Part shown: one piece after another, positions 42,505-49,000 of the stretch | Layout: each line of letters opens with the position of its first letter | Position numbering within the stretch: the first letter of the stretch is position 1 | Assembly: GCA_964458265.1 (NCBI GenBank) | Contig: CAYWIF010000022.1 | Span: forward strand, 1-49,000 | Origin: JAGVSR01 sp964458265 | GTDB taxonomy: Bacteria > Pseudomonadota > Alphaproteobacteria > Rhizobiales > Hyphomicrobiaceae | Length of the DNA stretch: 49,000 bases | Reading direction: 5' to 3' | Notes under the pieces: model-generated | What the model saw: only the letters and a program-made list of their open reading frames with translations | Database searches by the model: none | Told to the model about the DNA's origin: nothing | Translations under genes and position numbers: made by a program

Positions 42505-43851
42505 CTAGAATTCCTTGATGTCGCGCCCAATCAGGGCTTCGACCTTGACCCGTGCCTTTTCGTAGTCGGCTCGGGCGTTGAGCAGATCGAGCCGCACCTC
42601 GAACACCGAGCGCTGAACATCGAGCACATTCAGAAGATCGAACTTGCCTTCGTCGTAGCCGATCTTGGTTCGATCAAAGGCCGACTGCGCCACGGGCAGC
42701 ACGTCGCGTTTCAACCCGTTGAGCTGCGTTGCCGCAACTTCAAGTTCGCCAGCCGCCTCAATCAAGGCTCGCAGCAGTTCATCGCGGACGGCCAGCGCAT
42801 CAGTCTCAGCTTTCGCAAGCCGGCTCTCAGCGGCAGCAATGTTGCCGTCGTTGCGATCAAAAATTGGTAGCGGGATCGCGACAGACGCGACGATCGCCGT
42901 CGAGTCGTTCTCATTAAACTGACGCACCCCGGCACCAACGCGAAGGTCGGGGATGGATTTGGCATGCTCCAGATCCACCTGCGCGGCACGGCGGCCAATC
43001 TCATCACTCCAGCGCGCCAGCGTTGGATTGCTATTGAGGAAGGATTTCAATGCTTCAACGGAAGGCACGCTGGTACCGTTACCAAGTCGGCCAGTTGCAG
43101 CGCCGAAATCGGGTGCATGCGCACCCCACAGTGTCGAAAGCTTGCGCTTGGCCGCATCCAGCCGCGCTTTCTCCGCACCCTGAAGAGCGTTGGCTCGCGC
43201 GGCCGCCACCAAAGCACGATCCAGCTCGATCGGACTGGCCTTGCCAGCCTTGACTCGGGCATCGACACTTTTGCGAGTCTTCTCCGCAATCGAGACAAAC
43301 TCACCCAGAACCTTCACCCGCTCTTGCGCTGTGAGCACGTCCACGAACAATTGGGCGGCCAAGGTCGCCATCTGCACGCGGATGCCCTCGTAGTCCCACG
43401 TGGCGAGTGACGTTTCGAGTTGAGCGGCCTGCAGACGCGCATAGCGCTTGCCGCCGAGTTCAATCAGCTGGGTCAGACTTGCGGTTTCCTCGGCGACATC
43501 GAAGTCGCGCTTATCCTTTGAGCCGCCGAAGTTCTCGACCTCCAGCAACAGCTCTGGATTGGGCCGGCGTGAGGCTTGAAAGGCTTCACCATCGCGCGCC
43601 TGAATTTCGTAATAAGCCGCGCGCATCGATGGGTTGTAAGCAAGTGTGCGGCTGACTGCTTCGCGCAGCGTCAGACGTTTTTCATATCCGGGAGTCGCCG
43701 CGCCGATGGCGGACTTAACCGGTTCGGCTTCAGCATCGAGTTCCGTTACGGTATTCCAGCCGGAAAGTTCTTCGCCCGTTGCACCATGGCCCGAGCAGGC
43801 CGTGGCCATCGCCACAGCCAGCCAGAAGTAAAATTTAGAACGTTTCGCCAT
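42505..43851 (-). CDS. czcC: Outer-membrane factor CzcC
   Basis: This TolC-like outer-membrane channel is of the CzcC branch. The 448-residue protein has a signal sequence with a possible lipobox (MATAC). Two homologous helical halves follow (LTLREAVSRTLAYNPSMRAA; ELGGKRYARLQAAQLE; ALIEAAGELEVAATQLNGLK). The motif YDEGKFDLLNVLDVQRS lies near the C-terminus. GGGGG lies just upstream of ATG 43851, chosen over an earlier in-frame start. It is the first pump gene of the czcCBA order, 14 bp before czcB. Confidence 0.93.
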   Translation of the reverse strand: MAKRSKFYFWLAVAMATACSGHGATGEELSGWNTVTELDAEAEPVKSAIGAATPGYEKRLTLREAVSRTLAYNPSMRAAYYEIQARDGEAFQASRRPNPELLLEVENFGGSKDKRDFDVAEETASLTQLIELGGKRYARLQAAQLETSLATWDYEGIRVQMATLAAQLFVDVLTAQERVKVLGEFVSIAEKTRKSVDARVKAGKASPIELDRALVAAARANALQGAEKARLDAAKRKLSTLWGAHAPDFGAATGRLGNGTSVPSVEALKSFLNSNPTLARWSDEIGRRAAQVDLEHAKSIPDLRVGAGVRQFNENDSTAIVASVAIPLPIFDRNDGNIAAAESRLAKAETDALAVRDELLRALIEAAGELEVAATQLNGLKRDVLPVAQSAFDRTKIGYDEGKFDLLNVLDVQRSVFEVRLDLLNARADYEKARVKVEALIGRDIKEF

Positions 43852-43930
43852 AGGGCCCCCAGGCATCGAATCGGTTTTGCGCCGTCAGCAAGTGTGCCGA
43901 CGTGCGCAGCCAAAGATCAGACGGGAGGCG

Positions 43931-44353
43931 CTAAATAAGGAGGATAACCGTGCTCAGGGCGTCAAGACGCGGATCGCCGGCCACACGCAGCTCAGCATAG
44001 CCGCCCGAAGCGACGAGGTCTTGCTGCAGCTGATATGCGAAGGGCGGGGTTGCGATTTGCAACGGAGAATCACCGCCGTCATCGGTCGACTGCTTCTTGA
44101 TCGAGGAGAAGGTCACTGTTGCCGTTGTCTGAAGACCAATATCGATGCAATCCGGACCGTTCTCGAGACTGGCGGTTTGCGACGCCTTTTCGTGCGCAAC
44201 GTCAGCGACTTGGTCGTTCTGATGGTGCATGGGGCTGTGTGCGAACTCCACCATCTGGTGGCCGTCGTTGCCGATGCACAGCCGCATGGACCCAGCAACC
44301 AGGGTGGCCGGGATAAACAGCGCAAGCAGCAGAACGGTTAAGTGGCGTCGCAT
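43931..44353 (-). CDS. Exported protein upstream of czcC
   Basis: This 140-residue protein has a signal peptide (hydrophobic residues 4-20). The mature part has scattered histidines (NDGHQMVEFAHSPMHHQNDQ), two cysteines (RLCIGN and PDCIDI) and an otherwise plain sequence. No family recognised. It appears to head the leftward czc operon, 79 bp before czcC, and is divergent from czcD. A possible role is metal sensing or buffering in the periplasm (inference). Confidence 0.72.
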   Translation of the reverse strand: MRRHLTVLLLALFIPATLVAGSMRLCIGNDGHQMVEFAHSPMHHQNDQVADVAHEKASQTASLENGPDCIDIGLQTTATVTFSSIKKQSTDDGGDSPLQIATPPFAYQLQQDLVASGGYAELRVAGDPRLDALSTVILLI

Positions 44354-44397
44354 GATATGTTTATAGACTCCTCACTCAGAAGCACTATCACGATTTT

Positions 44398-44419
44398 CTG
44401 CCGCATGGAAATCCGGCAG
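44398..44419. promoter_or_regulatory. Inverted repeat in the czc-czcD divergent promoter
   Basis: CTGCCG (44398-44403) and CGGCAG (44414-44419) form a dyad with a 10-nt spacer between the two divergent starts. A control protein for both directions could bind here; no regulator gene for it is in the window. I could not assign -10/-35 elements with confidence. Confidence 0.35.
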
Positions 44420-44472
44420 GGCGGGTGTTGCCTGTCTGCACATCAGTAAAATTTCTGTAACGAGGAGATCAT

Positions 44473-45372
44473 ATGGGCGCCGGTCACGACCACGGGCATA
44501 CGTCATCCAGCGCATCCGCGCTGACCAAAGCCCTGGCGCTGACCGGGACGTTCCTGGTCGTTGAGGTGGTGGCCGGCATCTTGACCGGCAGCCTGGCGCT
44601 CATCTCCGATGCCGCGCACATGCTGACCGACACGGCCGGGCTCGCTATTGCGCTCGCCGCCATCAAGATCGGCGAACGGCCTGCCGACAGCCGGCGGACC
44701 TTCGGCTACCGAAGGTTTGAGATTCTGGCCGCAGCCTTGAACGCGATCCTGCTGTTCGCTGTGGCTGCCTATATTCTGTATGAAGCCTACCAGCGGGTTC
44801 TCGCCCCGACCGAGATCGCATCCCTGCCGATGTTCGTGGTGGCGTTCCTCGGCCTTCTCGTGAACCTTGCCGCCATGCGACTGCTTGCAGGCAAGGCACA
44901 GTCGAGTCTCAACGTGAAAGGCGCCTATCTGGAAGTTTGGAGCGACATGCTCGGCTCGATTGGTGTCATGGCCGCTGCAATGATCATCTGGCTCACCGAT
45001 TGGCGTTGGGTCGATCCGGTGGTTGCTGTGGCGATTGGATTGTGGGTGCTGCCGCGAACTTGGCAGCTCTTTAGCGAGACTATGAACGTTCTGCTGGAAG
45101 GCGTGCCGGATGGGCTCGACCTCGAAGCGATTGCCTCCGCGCTAAAGGCGACGCCTCTCGTAGCCGATATTCACGATCTGCACGTATGGGCGCTGACGAG
45201 CGATCTGCCTTCACTATCAGTTCACGTGATCGTTACGGACGGCGCTAACGCCGACGAGGTGCGCCAACAGGTGGCGGCTATGCTTTCCCGTCAATTCAAC
45301 ATCACTCACGTAACTATTCAGATTGAATCCGCAGACTGCCGTGACGGCGTAGAGCACCACGGGCTACATTAA
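44473..45372 (+). CDS. czcD: Cation diffusion facilitator CzcD
   Basis: This inner-membrane antiporter moves Zn2+, Co2+ or Cd2+ from cytoplasm to periplasm. The 299-residue product has a His-rich N-terminus (GAGHDHGHTSS) and six membrane segments. Zinc-site residues are visible in SDAAHMLTD (segment 2, H-x3-D) and EVWSDMLGS (segment 5). The C-terminal cytoplasmic domain contains IHDLHVWALTSDLPSLSVHV. GAGGAG precedes the ATG. It is divergent from the czc operon and would supply metal to its periplasmic side. Confidence 0.95.
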   Translation: MGAGHDHGHTSSSASALTKALALTGTFLVVEVVAGILTGSLALISDAAHMLTDTAGLAIALAAIKIGERPADSRRTFGYRRFEILAAALNAILLFAVAAYILYEAYQRVLAPTEIASLPMFVVAFLGLLVNLAAMRLLAGKAQSSLNVKGAYLEVWSDMLGSIGVMAAAMIIWLTDWRWVDPVVAVAIGLWVLPRTWQLFSETMNVLLEGVPDGLDLEAIASALKATPLVADIHDLHVWALTSDLPSLSVHVIVTDGANADEVRQQVAAMLSRQFNITHVTIQIESADCRDGVEHHGLH

Positions 45373-45743
45373 ATATCGCACAAACCGTCATTCTTTCAAA
45401 CATGTGGAACCATGAAACCCGCTACGAGGAATTCCGCGGTCGATGGATTCGTTTAATCGCATCCTTCTTACACGATGAAAGGGTGAAAAGTGTGAAAAGC
45501 AAAGTAGGCAGCCGCGTCTCGATACACAACTCTGCCGGCGTCAACAGAAATAAGACAATGCTTCTCGCAGAAACGACAATAATCCTTGACGTATGCCTCA
45601 AGGGTTCCGGAATGCCGATACGCTGGTCGTCTAAATACTAGAACCCTGCAGCGATTGAAGCCGTTGCCTTTGATCCAATATTTTGTCGATTTATTTCTGC
45701 AAAGACTTTCATAGTTGAAACAAAAACACCAGCGGAGCAGCGC
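45373..45743. other. Intergenic region after czcD
   Basis: About 370 bp between two convergent genes. A 79-codon open frame (45402-45641, plus strand) is present, but its composition does not look protein-like and it has no good ribosome-binding site, so I do not call it. I see no strong terminator. Confidence 0.5.
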
Positions 45744-46376
45744 TTAATAGAGCCAGACCCAACTTCCGAGAAACCCTCCACGCCGAAGGTCTTCGATGAT
45801 TTCGATCGTGACAACGGCAATCAAGAACCAGATAACTTCGGTGAGAGCGCGGGTGAATGGCTTTACGGAGACGCTGATCGTGTCATAGGCGGTTGGCAAA
45901 ACCAGCCGTGGAAAGAAACGCGGCACGCTGCTGACATATCGCTCAAAGTCGATGCCGAACATTTCACCCAGCCGCGCTTCTTCTTTGGCTATAATGAAGT
46001 GGTAGTATATCAAAAAGAGACTGCCGGTAAGAACGGCCAATGTGATGTTTTGAGCAGCGGCGCAAATGCCGACAATGCCCACAAATGAGAAGAAATAAAG
46101 CGGATTGCGACTGAGCGAGTATGGGCCAACTACACACAACTCACGATCTTTGCGGCCGCTGATATACAGCGCACACCACAACCTGCCCATGACTGCGACA
46201 CAGATTAGAAAAAACCCAATATACTCAATGATTTTATAGGCCGGTGTCTCGAAGCCTTCCGCACGTGCCGCAAGCAGAATCGCTGCCCAAAGAGGGAAGA
46301 AAACCAGCGCCGTTAGCGTGGTCCGCCATCTTTCGAAAGGCGACTTAGGATTGCGGCCAGAGTGCGTTAAGGACAT
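45744..46376 (-). CDS. CzcN-like isoprenylcysteine methyltransferase family protein
   Basis: This 210-residue integral membrane protein has about five hydrophobic segments and the ICMT/PEMT family C-terminal signature: GPYSLSRNPLYFFSFVGIVG, then KEEARLGEMFGIDFERYVSS. Family members methylate lipids or prenyl-cysteines with SAM. A homologous gene, czcN, lies in the czc cluster of Cupriavidus, so this is probably its counterpart; the function there is poorly known. A 10-bp palindrome GAGATATCTC (46378-46387) directly precedes the ATG. Confidence 0.85.
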   Translation of the reverse strand: MSLTHSGRNPKSPFERWRTTLTALVFFPLWAAILLAARAEGFETPAYKIIEYIGFFLICVAVMGRLWCALYISGRKDRELCVVGPYSLSRNPLYFFSFVGIVGICAAAQNITLAVLTGSLFLIYYHFIIAKEEARLGEMFGIDFERYVSSVPRFFPRLVLPTAYDTISVSVKPFTRALTEVIWFLIAVVTIEIIEDLRRGGFLGSWVWLY

Positions 46377-46788
46377 CGAGATATCTCAACTGTGGGCATG
46401 TCGAATTCAAACCTGCCTATGGGCACAAACGCAGTTTGCGAGACCGGTGCTTTTTGAACGCCAAACGGGGGAGTCAGTATCTTACACTTTTCCAATTTTT
46501 TCAACAGTGCACAGCAGAGTGGCCAGATTTTTCGCGCACAATTGAACCGGGCCACCGGATCTCAACCCCCTCCTAGGCAGCCACAAATCATGTTTTGGCG
46601 CTGTCAAGTTTGACTTCAAGACCTGCGCGGATGCGGGTCGCTCCGCTCAGCCAATGGTAGGTGTGTTGAAGACGCAACGCTGGCGTGACTTGAAGCTGCA
46701 GCGCGACGATCGCTCAAATTCCCGCGATGACGGACATCCGATGCTCACGTGTCGTTGGGTCGATCCGGAAGCCGCTACCTCTTCGGCA
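46377..46788. other. Intergenic region before the czcN-like gene
   Basis: About 410 bp, AT-richer in part, with T-rich stretches (around 46491-46505). It must contain the promoter of the czcN-like gene. I find no gene, no tRNA and no long repeat. Confidence 0.5.
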
Positions 46789-47175
46789 CTAGTGGTGCCC
46801 GCCATCGTGACCACCATGATGGCCGCCGTAATGATGGTCATCGTGATGCCCATAGTGATGGCCGCCATAGACTCCGTAGTCCCAGGCCCTCCCATCGCCA
46901 TAGGGCGCGTAGAACCGCGGCACATAAACGAAAGGCGTAGGCGTATAGCGATAGTATTCGCCACGACCATGGCAGCGGCGGGAACCATGGCAATGTCGGT
47001 ACCTGCGCGCGTGTACGAACTGGACCAAATTTGACCCGCCCGATTTGCCGATAACTCCGGCCAGGGAAACGGCGCTGGCGGGGGCTGCCCAGGTCATCGC
47101 GTTAATGGTGACAGCTGTCGCTAAAGCTCCCAAAGCCGCGCTGTATCCCGGCATCGTTCGACGAGTCATTTTCAT
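46789..47175 (-). CDS. Exported histidine-rich protein (VPRFY family)
   Basis: This 128-residue protein has a signal peptide ending near APASA (about residue 33). The mature part has CHGSRRCHG, the block PFVYVPRFYAPYGDG shared with 35516-35827, and a tail of about 35 residues made almost only of His, Gly, Tyr and Asp (GGHHYGHHDDHHYGGHHGG). Many His plus Asp suggest divalent metal binding (inference). The start at 47175 has GAGAGA upstream; an earlier TTG start is unlikely. Confidence 0.78.
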   Translation of the reverse strand: MKMTRRTMPGYSAALGALATAVTINAMTWAAPASAVSLAGVIGKSGGSNLVQFVHARRYRHCHGSRRCHGRGEYYRYTPTPFVYVPRFYAPYGDGRAWDYGVYGGHHYGHHDDHHYGGHHGGHDGGHH

Positions 47176-47245
47176 GGCCTGTTCTCTCAAACGAATTCAA
47201 CATTTAGAATTTATAGCACAGGGTCGGATCAAAGCGCACAAGGTC

Positions 47246-47283
47246 AAAAAGGGCAGCGCTCCGGTCTGAGGCGCCGCCCTTTA
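47246..47283 (-). terminator. Intrinsic terminator after the 47344-47607 gene
   Basis: GCCCTTT (47276-47282) pairs with AAAGGGC (47248-47254), extended inwards by a GCGC/GCGC stem. On the minus strand the hairpin runs into TTTTT then GACC. It lies between the stop at 47344 and the next gene start at 47175, so the two leftward genes are separate transcripts. Confidence 0.75.
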
Positions 47284-47343
47284 TGACATGTAGCGTCTAG
47301 TTGCGCCTTTTTATGGCTGCAACCGCTTATTCCGCTATCAACG

Positions 47344-47607
47344 TTACTCCTTATGTTTCTCTTCGGCGCCAACCAGTTTCATCGCGGGCGCCAGCGATTT
47401 CTCGCAGTCTTCTTCCTTGCCGGCTTTGTCCATCGCCTCTGCGCTCGCGAGCGCGTCGCTGACAGTTTTCATATCAGCGGCGCTGAGCTTTGCCTTGGTC
47501 ATAGCCGACTTGACGGCATCCATGTCGGCGTCGCAATGGCCGCCGGCGGCGAGCGCCGGAGTAGCAAGCGCGGAAAAGGCGAGTGTTGCGAACAGGGCTC
47601 TATTCAT
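47344..47607 (-). CDS. Small exported protein, helical
   Basis: This 87-residue protein has a signal peptide ending TPALA/AGG. The mature part starts AGGHCDADMDAVKSAM, with a second Cys in EEDCEKSL, and ends in a charged tail EEKHKE. It is predicted mostly helical. No family recognised. AGAGG precedes ATG 47607, chosen over an in-frame start at 47634. It belongs to the cluster of small exported proteins beside the metal pumps. Confidence 0.78.
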   Translation of the reverse strand: MNRALFATLAFSALATPALAAGGHCDADMDAVKSAMTKAKLSAADMKTVSDALASAEAMDKAGKEEDCEKSLAPAMKLVGAEEKHKE

Positions 47608-47687
47608 TTGTGACCTCTTTTGTGTTGTTGACATGAAATCGTTGAAGACGTTGTCAGTCTGCGGAATTGGTGAGGCAAATCTATGTC

Positions 47688-47713
47688 ACGGCGCGGCCAT
47701 TCGGCCGCGCCGT
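47688..47713 (-). terminator. Hairpin after the 47737-48051 gene
   Basis: A perfect 11-bp GC-rich stem (ACGGCGCGGCC at 47688-47698 with GGCCGCGCCGT at 47703-47713) around an ATTC loop lies 23 bp after the stop. There is no T run on the minus strand, so the hairpin may act as a weak terminator or protect the 3' end. Confidence 0.6.
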
Positions 47714-47736
47714 AAGCTTGTCAAAGGCGAATGCGC

Positions 47737-48051
47737 TTAACGATTGTGCCCGCCGCCATGGCCGCCGCCGTAGCCACCGCGATACGAGTTATAACCGTGG
47801 CCGCGCCGCCCGCCGCCGTAGACCCAATTGCGACGATGACCGCCACCCAAATAGAGCCGGATACCACCGCCGTGGCGTCTATAGCCCCCGTGGCGGCTGC
47901 GATAACCCGCGGCCTGGACCACCCGCGCGGACTCAGATTTTATACCCGCGGCGAGATTTCCGGGCGAGGCAGGCGCAGCGTTGGCAGGCAGGGCGAAAAA
48001 CCCTGCTGCGACGGCGGCGAAAATGGCTGCTGTGACCGTTTTGCGTGACAT
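47737..48051 (-). CDS. Exported Gly/His/Arg-rich protein
   Basis: This 104-residue protein has a signal peptide ending PANA/APAS. The mature part has the segment SARVVQAAGYRSRHGGYRRHG and a tail of Gly, His, Arg and Tyr (GGGHRRNWVYGGGRRGHGY). The segment resembles the SETVRSDVQQVRHRHRR region of the protein at 35516-35827, so these may be distant paralogues. AAGGAGG lies 9 bases before ATG 48051, a strong site; the longer in-frame reading to 48201 is not needed. The role is unknown; metal or envelope binding is possible. Confidence 0.78.
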   Translation of the reverse strand: MSRKTVTAAIFAAVAAGFFALPANAAPASPGNLAAGIKSESARVVQAAGYRSRHGGYRRHGGGIRLYLGGGHRRNWVYGGGRRGHGYNSYRGGYGGGHGGGHNR

Positions 48052-48299
48052 GAACAGCTCCTCCTTGAAGCTTGCCCGGATACAACTCTGCATCCGGCAC
48101 TCGGTCCTGGAGACGGCGAGTTGTGCCGCCGAAAACCGAGTATACCGCTTGGATACCACCCCAGATATGAACAGTGCCGGAACATCCCGTTCACGCGCCA
48201 TTCACGCTGGCACCGCAGTTGCGACACAAGCAACCTCAGATGCTACCTAGACGTTTTCGCGAACTACTCCAATCATGAGGATGCCTCAACTCATGAGTG

Positions 48300-48331
48300 T
48301 TGACCCTGTAGTTACTGCAGGATGAGATATG
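48300..48331 (+). promoter_or_regulatory. MerR-type metal-responsive promoter
   Basis: TTGACC (48300-48305) is followed by the dyad CCTGTAG-TTA-CTGCAGG (48305-48321), one mismatch from perfect, and a -10-like GATATG (48326-48331). The spacer is 20 bp, longer than usual, with the dyad inside it: the hallmark of promoters activated by MerR relatives such as CadR, ZntR and PbrR. The remainder of the gap (48052-48299) holds no gene, and no merR-like gene is in the window. Confidence 0.7.
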
Positions 48332-48360
48332 GTGTCCGATCGAAAGAAAGACCACACAAA

Positions 48361-49000
48361 ATGACCGTTGCCGAACGAAACCCAGTGACTGTTCATCCGC
48401 TCAAGATGAGGATCGAGGGCATGGATTGCGGGGCGTGCGCGCTCAAGATCGAGAATGCCCTGAAACGCCTCCCCGGCGTGACCGACATCAACGTCAACTA
48501 TGGCACCGAGACGCTGGCCCTGAATCACGATGTGGATCGAAGCTCGCGCCAAGCGATAGAGGATAAGATTCACAGCCTTGGCTACACACCGCGTTCACTG
48601 ACGGGCGACGAGCAGAACCCGTCGCACTCACGCGACCAAGAAGGCCGGGCGTGGTGGGAAACACGAAAAGGCCAGCTCGTTATTGTCAGCGCCGGCTTGC
48701 TCGCGCTTGCCTTCGCCGTCGCCTGGGTTGCACCCGACTTCTCATTTTACGCTTATCTCGCAGCGGCCGTGATTGGTCTCGTCCCCATAGCGCGCCGTGC
48801 GCTCGCGGGCGCCATGTCCGGCGCGCCGTTCAGCATCGAAACGCTGATGAGCGTAGCGGCGGCCGGAGCCGTTGCCATCGGCGCGACCGAGGAAGCAGCG
48901 GTTGTGATTTTCCTCTTTGCCGTAGGCGAGCTTCTGGAGAACGTTGCGGCAGGCCGCGCAAGGGCTGGCATCAAAGCACTAATCGGATTGGTGCCGCGCA
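48361..49000 (+). CDS. Heavy-metal P-type ATPase, 3' end outside window
   Basis: The first 213 residues of a P1B-type ATPase for Zn/Cd/Pb export (CadA/ZntA type). An N-terminal heavy-metal-binding domain has GMDCGACALKIE (about residues 20-31), and is followed by a linker with histidine and the first membrane segments (LVIVSAGLLALAFAVAWVA; FIETLMSVAAAG-like). VIFLFAVGELLENVAAGRA leads to the actuator domain. The phosphorylation and CPC motifs lie outside, so metal type rests on the GMDC domain and on the promoter. The ribosome-binding site is weak. Confidence 0.9.
   Translation, partial: MTVAERNPVTVHPLKMRIEGMDCGACALKIENALKRLPGVTDINVNYGTETLALNHDVDRSSRQAIEDKIHSLGYTPRSLTGDEQNPSHSRDQEGRAWWETRKGQLVIVSAGLLALAFAVAWVAPDFSFYAYLAAAVIGLVPIARRALAGAMSGAPFSIETLMSVAAAGAVAIGATEEAAVVIFLFAVGELLENVAAGRARAGIKALIGLVPR

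Noticed and set aside
45402..45641. 79-codon open frame after czcD
   Set aside because: No convincing ribosome-binding site, odd composition, no recognisable family.

Overview
The window looks like a GC-rich alphaproteobacterial chromosome, most likely from Hyphomicrobiales (a Hyphomicrobium-like organism is my best guess, by inference). Reasons are the SRP RNA gene directly upstream of dnaX, followed by ybaB, a UPF0314 gene and recR; the def-fmt-truA block; the lspA-lipoprotein-M16-M16 block; a DnaX without the usual zinc-binding cysteines; and an outer-membrane porin of rhizobial type. 

Positions 1-17400 are mainly core genome: a tRNA-Ser end, lipA, a leftward lspA/lipoprotein/M16 protease block, the SRP RNA, dnaX, ybaB, a UPF0314 gene, recR, a MATE exporter, a glycosyltransferase-like gene, def, fmt, a small exported protein, truA and a DUF2130 nuclease-like gene. 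The dnaX-ybaB junction is interrupted by about 1.1 kb of AT-richer sequence with unknown genes. Two copies of a palindromic repeat of about 80 bp sit directly behind the tRNA-Ser and SRP RNA genes.

Positions 17892-31867 hold molybdenum and nitrogen metabolism. An isoquinoline 1-oxidoreductase-type molybdoenzyme (iorAB) is followed by nasT-nasS, a regulatory leader, and an operon for nitrate assimilation: transporter, NirB, NirD, nitrate reductase NasC, uroporphyrinogen-III methyltransferase for siroheme, and a porin. The leader carries an NtrC-type site, two hexaloop hairpins of the ANTAR-target type and an intrinsic terminator. This suggests two-layer control: nitrogen limitation through NtrC, and nitrate through NasS/NasT antitermination.

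From 31868 on the sequence is accessory. It starts with a frameshifted hipA remnant abutting the porin stop codon. A complete hipBA pair with a 22-bp palindromic operator follows, then a truncated ardC-like antirestriction gene fused to an IS3-family transposase remnant. After that comes a heavy-metal resistance region: a leftward czcCBA operon with five small or TPR exported proteins downstream and one upstream, a divergent czcD, a CzcN-like membrane methyltransferase, three more small exported proteins, and a CadA/ZntA-type P-type ATPase with a MerR-type promoter, cut off by the window end. The most unusual feature is the number of small histidine-rich exported proteins around the efflux genes, which could form a periplasmic metal-buffering system. 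No metal-sensing regulator gene is visible in the window.
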